From assembly GCA_945836565.1 (NCBI GenBank), contig CAMALN010000085.1, forward strand, positions 1 through 6,867: a stretch of 6,867 nucleotides of DNA, read 5' to 3'. The translations under genes were made by a program, and so were the position numbers. This DNA is from an uncultured Lachnospiraceae bacterium (GTDB lineage Bacteria; Bacillota; Clostridia; Lachnospirales; Lachnospiraceae). This document shows positions 1-4,926 of this stretch, in pieces. Position 1 is the stretch's first letter. Each line of letters opens with the position of its first letter. The notes beneath the pieces were generated by a model, which saw nothing but the letters and a program-made list of their open reading frames with translations, was not told where the DNA came from and made no database searches.

Positions 1-1934
1 GGGTCTCCGGCTTCGAGGATATCGTGCCATGCATCCTCGAATATTTCTTCTTCGGTTTTGCTGTCGAAATATTCATCCGAGGCATTTGTATCCGAAGCTT
101 CGTCATTTGGCTTTATGACACTTTTCTTTAATGGCTCATATCGATTTGCCGTATGGATGCTCCACATAGCGTCCGCGACGCATACTATCTGAAGTCCGAG
201 TTTTCTTACTCTGAGACAAAAGTCTACGGCTGCATATTCGTTTGTGAAGCACTCATAGAAGCCGCCTATTTCATCATACAGAGCTTTTCTAACCATCATA
301 CAACGTGCAGGAACCGCACTCACATTTTTGTTCATACGATTCTGCATTAGATATCCGAATGCACCTTTTTTTACTCCCTTGTATAAACGGTCATATATGC
401 CATTTATACCTACTACGTAGCCCTGTGAATATACCGAATTATGGTCATTGTACATCGTACCGGTAACGATGCCGACATCCTCTCGCATACATACGCCAAG
501 CATATCACCTATAGCTGATGCATTGATGAGTTCAAGGTTGCTGTCGAGGAACAGGAGATATTCTCCCTTTGCCCTCGCGGCGCCAAAATTTCTCATATTC
601 GGCAGGCTTTCCGCATCCTTATCTACTACTACACTTATATTTCTGCGAATTCTTTCCATACGATGATAGTACTTGAGCATCTCATCATCAGTACCATCAC
701 TATCCACTATTATTATCTCAAAGTTACTGTATCTGGCAAGCTCAAACAATGGTCTTAGCAGCCTGTCGAGAGCGTCTACGCTTTTTCCGCCCGGTATAAC
801 GATTGATATGTACGGATTGCCCGGTGTCTCATAGTTGATGCGGTATATGCCGTTTATCTCGGATACACCTAAGGTCGCATACAAACCGCACCTTTTGATA
901 TGCGCCGCAAGAGCCTTCTTCTCAACCTCGGCTTTATTCCTATTTTTTATACCCGCTGTCGAACGATTATTGATTCTATAATGATACAGCACCCTCGGTA
1001 TATGCTTTATGCTGCGGGTGTGCTCCACACATCTTAATATAAAATCATATGCCTGTCCGCCCTCATATTCCCGCCTCATACAGCCAACCGAAAGAGCCAG
1101 TCTTTTGCTGACTACAAGGAATCTGTGTATATAATTATAAGAGCGCAGTAAATCTATACTAAAATCAGGCTTAAATGCCGGATCAGAATATTTGCTTCCG
1201 TCATCAGACATTTTATCCTCGTCCGAATATATAAGCTCATATCTCTCATCCTGCAACGCTTCAGCCACACTATAGAGTGCATCCTTTGAGAGCACATCAT
1301 CATGCTCTAGGAATGCTATGTAGCTGCCCTTAGCCATATCAATTCCGACATTTGTATTATCCGCTATACCAAGATTTTCTTCCATTAAGCGATAGCAGAT
1401 ACGCTCATCCTTTTCCATATACTCGCGAATTATTCGCTCTGTATCATATACAGCATAGCCTTCGCCCTCAGAGGCTTGTGCATAAAGTCCATTATTTGAT
1501 TCGGTCTCGCCGGTATCTCCGTATATATTTCCTAGTGTCGCATTCGCATATGTATCAATATCTGCCTCATCATCCATATCAGCATCGTGTGGTCTCGTAT
1601 CTCCACAGCTTCCATCCACTATACAGAGCTGCCACTTATCATATGACTGTGCGAGCACAGACTCTATCATGGCGCGCAAAAAAGGCTCCGGAGTCTTATA
1701 TACCGGTACAACTATGCTTATAAGAGGCTCATAAGCAAGCTTCGTAACTCTTTGCAGCGCAACCACAGCCTCACTTGCCTCATGCTTTTCCTTATACCAG
1801 TTATTATAAGCAAGTCCCGGGCCGGACATCTTATATCTGACCTGGGACACTACTCCATCTACACCGTTATATTTGAGGAAATTCAATCCTTTTTTTATAC
1901 TGTCTTTGTTAAAGCCCGGCACATTTATCTTCAT
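1..1934 (-). CDS. Tandem two-domain GT2 family glycosyltransferase, 3' end outside the window
   Basis: This reading frame is open without a stop from the ATG at 1934 to the window edge, giving 644 residues with the C-terminus missing. It holds two GT-A type GT2 domains. Domain 1 begins near residue 71 (LISIVVPVYKTPE), has D107-G-S, the metal-site motif EHDD at 210-213, SDED at 238-241, and the family's YHYR..RSTAG block near 318-328. Domain 2 begins near residue 375 (YISIVIP), with VDSDG at 410-414 and GEYLLFLD at 457-464. Relatives are cytoplasmic sugar transferases that build rhamnan or other surface polysaccharides from nucleotide sugars; donor and acceptor cannot be read here. There is no signal peptide or membrane segment. 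Oddities are an acidic insertion (about residues 110-163), Ala295 and Ala569 where relatives have a catalytic Asp, DSN instead of a DxD in domain 2, and an acidic tail after residue 608. The gene starts 19 nt after the ABC ATPase stop, which suggests co-transcription. The family call is firm; activity is uncertain. Confidence 0.9.
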   Translation of the reverse strand, partial: MKINVPGFNKDSIKKGLNFLKYNGVDGVVSQVRYKMSGPGLAYNNWYKEKHEASEAVVALQRVTKLAYEPLISIVVPVYKTPEPFLRAMIESVLAQSYDKWQLCIVDGSCGDTRPHDADMDDEADIDTYANATLGNIYGDTGETESNNGLYAQASEGEGYAVYDTERIIREYMEKDERICYRLMEENLGIADNTNVGIDMAKGSYIAFLEHDDVLSKDALYSVAEALQDERYELIYSDEDKMSDDGSKYSDPAFKPDFSIDLLRSYNYIHRFLVVSKRLALSVGCMRREYEGGQAYDFILRCVEHTRSIKHIPRVLYHYRINNRSTAGIKNRNKAEVEKKALAAHIKRCGLYATLGVSEINGIYRINYETPGNPYISIVIPGGKSVDALDRLLRPLFELARYSNFEIIIVDSDGTDDEMLKYYHRMERIRRNISVVVDKDAESLPNMRNFGAARAKGEYLLFLDSNLELINASAIGDMLGVCMREDVGIVTGTMYNDHNSVYSQGYVVGINGIYDRLYKGVKKGAFGYLMQNRMNKNVSAVPARCMMVRKALYDEIGGFYECFTNEYAAVDFCLRVRKLGLQIVCVADAMWSIHTANRYEPLKKSVIKPNDEASDTNASDEYFDSKTEEEIFEDAWHDILEAGD

Positions 1935-1938
1935 CCGA

Positions 1939-1944
1939 CTCTCC
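1939..1944 (-). promoter_or_regulatory. Ribosome binding site fixing the glycosyltransferase start
   Basis: GGAGAG on the minus strand lies 4 nt before the ATG at 1934, inside the 19-nt gap after the ATPase stop. An in-frame TTG exists slightly upstream (1944-1946) but overlaps the Shine-Dalgarno itself, so the ATG is the better start. Confidence 0.75.
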
Positions 1945-1953
1945 AATTATATG

Positions 1954-2712
1954 CTAGTCATTCTTAAGCTTACCCAAGAATTCCTGCATCCTCGCATTAT
2001 CCGAATTAAATACCTCTTCAGGAGTTCCGCTTGCTGCCACAACTCCCTTGTCCATAAATATTACTCTGTCCGATATGTTCTTCGCAAAGCTCATCTCATG
2101 AGTAACTATAACCATCGTCATCTTCTGTTCTGCTAAGCCCTTGATAACCTTTAGCACCTCGCCCGTAAGCTCAGGATCAAGTGCCGAGGTAGGCTCATCG
2201 AAGAATAAAACCTTCGGCTTAAGTGCAAGCGCTCTTGCTATAGCGATACGCTGCTGCTGTCCGCCGGATAACTGACATGGATAATAATCAGCCTTATCCT
2301 CAAGACCCATCTGTCTCAAAAGCTCTTTTGCTTCTTCAATTACCTCTGCCTTTTTACGTTTTTGTACAAATATTGGCGCATCAATTATGTTGTGCAGCAC
2401 TGATTTGTGCGGGAACAGATTAAAGCTCTGAAATACTAATCCAAAATTCTTCTTAATCTCTTTTAGCTGCGAAGTCTTGGCGTACACACTGTGCCTATCC
2501 TCCATGGTGACAGCATACTGCCCCATATATGCAAGATTACCCACATCCATAGTCTCAAGCAAGGTAGCTATTCTAAGCAGGGTTGACTTTCCCGAACCGG
2601 ACGGGCCGATAATCGACACAACCTCACCCTCACTAACCGTAAGTGATATACCCTTTAAAACCTCAAGGTCGCCAAAGGACTTTTTTACATCATTCATTTC
2701 CAGATAATACAT
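1954..2712 (-). CDS. Polar amino acid ABC transporter, ATP-binding protein
   Basis: This 252-residue protein is the ATPase that powers uptake by the neighbouring permease and receptor. It acts as a dimer on the cytoplasmic face of the membrane. All ABC motifs are intact: Walker A GPSGSGKS at 36-43, Q-loop Gln95 in VFQSFNLFP, signature LSGGQ at 148-152, Walker B VLFFDEP at 168-174 with catalytic Glu173, D-loop SALD at 176-179, and switch His205. The FNLFPH and THEM motifs place it in the HisP/GlnQ/ArtP group for polar amino acids. The segment between Walker A and the Q-loop (about residues 52-88) is somewhat longer than in HisP-type proteins. The start at 2712 is supported by an AGGAGG 8 nt upstream; Met6 is an unlikely alternative. 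It sits 12 nt after the permease stop. The exact amino acid carried cannot be told from this subunit. Confidence 0.97.
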   Translation of the reverse strand: MYYLEMNDVKKSFGDLEVLKGISLTVSEGEVVSIIGPSGSGKSTLLRIATLLETMDVGNLAYMGQYAVTMEDRHSVYAKTSQLKEIKKNFGLVFQSFNLFPHKSVLHNIIDAPIFVQKRKKAEVIEEAKELLRQMGLEDKADYYPCQLSGGQQQRIAIARALALKPKVLFFDEPTSALDPELTGEVLKVIKGLAEQKMTMVIVTHEMSFAKNISDRVIFMDKGVVAASGTPEEVFNSDNARMQEFLGKLKND

Positions 2713-2720
2713 CCAAAAGC

Positions 2721-2726
2721 CCTCCT
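2721..2726 (-). promoter_or_regulatory. Ribosome binding site of the ATPase gene, overlapping the permease stop codon
   Basis: The perfect AGGAGG on the minus strand shares bases with the TAG stop of the permease gene (2725-2727) and lies 8 nt before the ATPase ATG. This geometry favours translational coupling, so that ribosomes finishing the permease reinitiate on the ATPase. That would help keep the two subunits in proportion. Confidence 0.85.
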
Positions 2727-3372
2727 AATTATAATATGACAGCTTCTTCTCGAACTGTCTCATCACAAACGCAACCAAAAGATTGAAGATATAATAGAAC
2801 AGTGCTGCAACTATGTATGGCACAAAGGTCGTATCTCGCGCAGCTATCTGCTTCGCTATAGTAAACATCTCCATATATGCAAGCGAGAACGCAAGCGAAG
2901 TATCCTTAACCAATGTAATTATCTCGTTCGTTACCGCAGGAAGTATTATCTTAATCACCTGAGGAAATACTATCTTGAAGAAGGTCTGTGACTTACTGTA
3001 GTCCAATATCTGTGCAGCCTCATACTGTCCCTTTGGAATGGCCTCTATACCGGACCTGTATATCTCTGCAAAATACGCCGCATAATTGATAGAAAAGCCC
3101 ACTATAATCGCCGGAAATCTCCAGTTACCGATAGATATTCCAAACAAATAGTACGGAAAGAAATATACTACCATAAGCTGAAGCATCAACGGAGTACCAC
3201 GAAGCACCGATATAAAGAATCCGAATATTCCACTTACCAACCGGTTCTTTGACATACGTCCAAAGCAAACCAAAAGTCCGAGCGGCATGGAAAATAGTAA
3301 TGTAAGCCCAAATATAAGCATACTTTTGCACATTCCCTGTGCCAGCTGCTCAAGCATAACAGAAAAACTCAT
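2725..3372 (-). CDS. Polar amino acid ABC transporter, permease protein
   Basis: This 215-residue integral membrane protein has the length and motifs of the His/Glu/Gln/Arg/opine permease family and forms the translocation channel. Hydrophobic segments lie around residues 14-36, 47-57, 62-80, 86-104 and 184-205. The family motif RGTPLMLQL is at 58-66, the EAA coupling loop at 118-138 (EAAQILD ending in FKIVFPQ), and VKDTSLAF at 155-162. In the EAA loop the usual Gly after Leu is Asp124, a mild deviation. Only one permease gene is present, so the channel is probably a homodimer, as in many Gram-positive amino acid importers. The start at 3372 has an AGGA 8 nt upstream (3381-3384). It lies 30 nt after the receptor gene and 12 nt before the ATPase gene. 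Confidence 0.96.
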   Translation of the reverse strand: MSFSVMLEQLAQGMCKSMLIFGLTLLFSMPLGLLVCFGRMSKNRLVSGIFGFFISVLRGTPLMLQLMVVYFFPYYLFGISIGNWRFPAIIVGFSINYAAYFAEIYRSGIEAIPKGQYEAAQILDYSKSQTFFKIVFPQVIKIILPAVTNEIITLVKDTSLAFSLAYMEMFTIAKQIAARDTTFVPYIVAALFYYIFNLLVAFVMRQFEKKLSYYN

Positions 3373-3402
3373 AATCTAATTCCTATCTAAATAATTTATC
3401 CT

Positions 3403-4188
3403 CTACTCGAAGCAAACCATATCTGAAAGGCCATACTTCTCTGCAAGCTCATCAAACTTTCCGTTCTTCTTAAGCTCTCTTAAGGCTGACTCAACCTCAT
3501 CCTTAAGCTCAGTATTGCCCTTCTTGAAGCCTATACCATACTGCTCTGCATTAAGGTGCTCAGCAAGAATTACGAATTCGTCTCCACGTCCTTCTATCTG
3601 ATACATTGCAACTCCGATGTCCATAGCAATTGCATCTACAGAGCCAGCCATAAGCTCAGCAAAGGCTGTATTGTAATCGCCAAACTCCTGAAGCTTTCCG
3701 AATGAATCTCCGAGAGCCTTCTGCCCTTCCTCGTCTGTAAGTACATCAAGTGCTGCTGAAGCAGCCTGTACACCTACAGTCTTACCTGCAAGGTCAGAAA
3801 GTGATGTTATACCTGAATCCGCCTTAACTACGATTACCTGACTGTTATCAACATAAGGTACAGACCACTCGTAATCATCCTCACGACCGTTAATTGTGAA
3901 GCCATTCCAGATACAATCAATTGAGCCGGAATTAAGCTCATTGTCCTTATTATCCCAAGCGATAGGCTGCTTTACAAGTGTCCAGCCCTTAAGCTTACAT
4001 ACCTCCTCTGCAAGCTCAAGATCAAAGCCTGTATAATCTCCGTTCTCATCCATATAACCATATGGTGGATATTCTGCGTCGAATCCAACAGTAAATGTCT
4101 TGCTGTCCTTCTTTCCGCATCCTGTAAATACAGTTGCCATCATACCAACTGCAAGTGCACCAAGTGCAAGCTTCTTAAAAAGTTTCAT
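3403..4188 (-). CDS. Amino acid ABC transporter, substrate-binding lipoprotein
   Basis: This 261-residue extracellular receptor belongs to the SBP_bac_3 family (type II periplasmic-binding fold). It begins with a lipoprotein signal: KLFKK, a hydrophobic stretch to residue 22, then a lipobox ending TGC with Cys24 as the expected lipidated residue, followed by a short polar linker. The mature domain starts near residue 31 (TFTVGFDAEYPPYGY). Typical ligand-site features are Arg102 in the GFTINGRED segment, which in this family binds the substrate carboxylate, and Asp190 in VDAIAMD, expected to bind the amino group. Both assignments are by family analogy. It is the first gene of the importer operon, with a GAGG Shine-Dalgarno 8 nt before the ATG. 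The substrate is unknown; cystine, glutamine and other polar amino acids are all possible. The nearby Rrf2 gene only weakly hints at cystine. Confidence 0.95.
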   Translation of the reverse strand: MKLFKKLALGALAVGMMATVFTGCGKKDSKTFTVGFDAEYPPYGYMDENGDYTGFDLELAEEVCKLKGWTLVKQPIAWDNKDNELNSGSIDCIWNGFTINGREDDYEWSVPYVDNSQVIVVKADSGITSLSDLAGKTVGVQAASAALDVLTDEEGQKALGDSFGKLQEFGDYNTAFAELMAGSVDAIAMDIGVAMYQIEGRGDEFVILAEHLNAEQYGIGFKKGNTELKDEVESALRELKKNGKFDELAEKYGLSDMVCFE

Positions 4189-4223
4189 AATGCATTCCTC
4201 TCTTTTCTCTGCTAAAGTAATAA

Positions 4224-4255
4224 TTCGCTACAACGAAATATAATAGCATAGCGAA
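4224..4255. repeat. Operator-like dyad with direct repeats around the -10 of the importer promoter
   Basis: The arms TTCGCTA (4224-4230) and TAGCGAA (4249-4255) are perfect reverse complements separated by 18 bp. They bracket the -10 hexamer at 4240-4245. An overlapping direct repeat, CGAAATAT, occurs at 4234-4241 and 4252-4259, also 18 bp apart. A repressor bound here would block the promoter. The element would also form a 7-bp stem in any transcript started further upstream. Function is inferred from placement only. Confidence 0.5.
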
Positions 4256-4268
4256 ATATTAAGGTCAA
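4240..4268 (-). promoter_or_regulatory. Proximal sigma-A-type promoter of the amino acid importer operon
   Basis: On the minus strand TTGACC (4263-4268) and TATTAT (4240-4245) are separated by exactly 17 bp, with TGC directly before the -10 as an extended -10 element. The predicted transcription start near 4233 gives a leader of about 45 nt before the receptor ATG. This is the strongest promoter match upstream of the importer genes. Confidence 0.7.
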
Positions 4269-4297
4269 TCTATTAGGTGTTTTTTGGTGCAAATGAC

Positions 4298-4318
4298 CTA
4301 AGACATTTTTCTTAGACA
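4298..4318. repeat. Direct repeat CTWAGACA upstream of the importer promoter
   Basis: CTAAGACA (4298-4305) and CTTAGACA (4311-4318) are two 8-bp copies differing at one base, with a 13-bp period. They lie about 30-50 bp upstream of the proximal -35 and downstream of the distal promoter start. That position suits an activator for the first or a repressor for the second. No known regulator consensus is recognised. Confidence 0.35.
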
Positions 4319-4351
4319 ATATTAAAATACAAACATAAAGTGACATTACAA

Positions 4352-4379
4352 ATTATAAATCTATAAAATCTCATATCAA
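4352..4379 (-). promoter_or_regulatory. Distal candidate sigma-A promoter of the importer operon
   Basis: On the minus strand TTGATA (4374-4379) and a perfect TATAAT (4352-4357) are 16 bp apart in very AT-rich DNA. A transcript from here would carry a leader of about 155 nt containing the CTWAGACA repeats and the 7-bp dyad. Chance matches are more likely in AT-rich DNA, so confidence is moderate. Confidence 0.5.
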
Positions 4380-4385
4380 TCTTAC

Positions 4386-4399
4386 GGACAGAAATGTCC
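4386..4399. repeat. Short perfect dyad GGACA-GAAA-TGTCC
   Basis: Five-base arms around a 4-base centre form a 14-bp dyad just upstream of the distal promoter -35 (4374-4379). It could be a regulator site; it lacks a T-tract and is too small to be a terminator. The core GACA also appears in the two CTWAGACA repeats nearer the gene. Confidence 0.3.
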
Positions 4400-4424
4400 T
4401 ATTAACCATAATTGTCACACCAGA

Positions 4425-4461
4425 CGAAAAAAAGAGTCGATCCCATCCGACTCTTTTTTCG
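4425..4461 (-). terminator. Rho-independent terminator after the Rrf2 gene, symmetric
   Basis: The arms AAAAAAGAGTCG (ending at 4439) and CGACTCTTTTTT (4448-4459) pair through 12 bp around an 8-nt loop, beginning about 12 bp after the Rrf2 stop codon. Read on the minus strand, the GAGTCG/CGACTC core is followed by seven U, a classic intrinsic terminator. The opposite arm has six T, so it could also work for plus-strand transcription, though no plus-strand gene is seen. It separates the chemoreceptor-Rrf2 unit from the importer operon. Confidence 0.9.
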
Positions 4462-4472
4462 TTTTCTGCATA

Positions 4473-4907
4473 TTATATACAATAATTATCTCCGCCATTA
4501 CCCTGCCATTCCACCAAATCAGCCAAGGTTATCCCATCAATGACATCATTTATCGCATCATACAGCCTCTGCCATACCTTATAGGTCACGCACGAATCAG
4601 TCTTCTCGCAACCCATCTCGTTATCTCCGACGCAGTCGACAGGCTTCAAATCGCCCTCCGTCAGACGAAGTATCATTCCAACCGTATATTCCTCAGGCTT
4701 ATTCCGAAGCATATATCCTCCCTGAGCACCTCTTATGCTCTTGACAAAGCCTGCCCTGTTCAGTATAGCTATAATCTGCTCCAAATATTTGTCTGATATA
4801 TCCTGTCTGGCCGCTATATCCTTCAGACTTACCGGAGCCCCGGTATTGTGCGTTGCCAGATCAAGCATAAGTCTCAATGCATATCTGCCTTTTGTTGATA
4901 TCTTCAT
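4473..4907 (-). CDS. Rrf2 family transcriptional regulator with a three-cysteine cluster
   Basis: This 144-residue DNA-binding protein opens with the diagnostic Rrf2 start MKISTKGRYALRLMLDLA. A winged helix follows: SLKDIAARQDIS (27-38), recognition helix around DKYLEQIIAIL (39-49), and wing RGAQGGYML (59-67). Cys92, Cys100 and Cys106 form a C-X7-C-X5-C cluster like the Fe-S ligands of IscR (C-X5-C-X5-C). The position corresponding to IscR His107 appears to be Tyr109. CymR, the cysteine-metabolism repressor of the same family, lacks such a triad. The likely role is a repressor sensing Fe-S status, redox, NO or cysteine supply; which one is undetermined. An AGGAG 6 nt before the ATG supports the start. 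It lies 19 nt after the chemoreceptor stop and is followed by a terminator. Unlike many clostridial Rrf2 genes it is not followed here by iscS/iscU. Confidence 0.93.
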   Translation of the reverse strand: MKISTKGRYALRLMLDLATHNTGAPVSLKDIAARQDISDKYLEQIIAILNRAGFVKSIRGAQGGYMLRNKPEEYTVGMILRLTEGDLKPVDCVGDNEMGCEKTDSCVTYKVWQRLYDAINDVIDGITLADLVEWQGNGGDNYCI

Positions 4908-4926
4908 ACTTTACTCCTGCATAACA

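Noticed and set aside
1352..1723. Open plus-strand frame of 123 codons
   Set aside because: It lies wholly antisense to the glycosyltransferase, has a Tyr/His/Ser-rich composition typical of a shadow frame, and resembles no family I recognise.
1..1934. Glycosyltransferase as a frameshifted pseudogene
   Set aside because: I translated the frame codon by codon from 1934 to 3 and found no stop or loss of family similarity. The left end is simply cut by the window.
3403..4188. Naming the importer as a cystine transporter (tcy-type)
   Set aside because: Only the presence of an Rrf2 neighbour hints at this. The receptor sequence does not let me tell cystine from other polar amino acids, and a terminator separates the two units.
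4189..4345. Possible riboswitch or T-box leader before the importer genes
   Set aside because: I see no T-box consensus, no conserved aptamer core and no strong terminator hairpin ahead of the receptor gene. Only short dyads are present, so no named RNA element can be supported.
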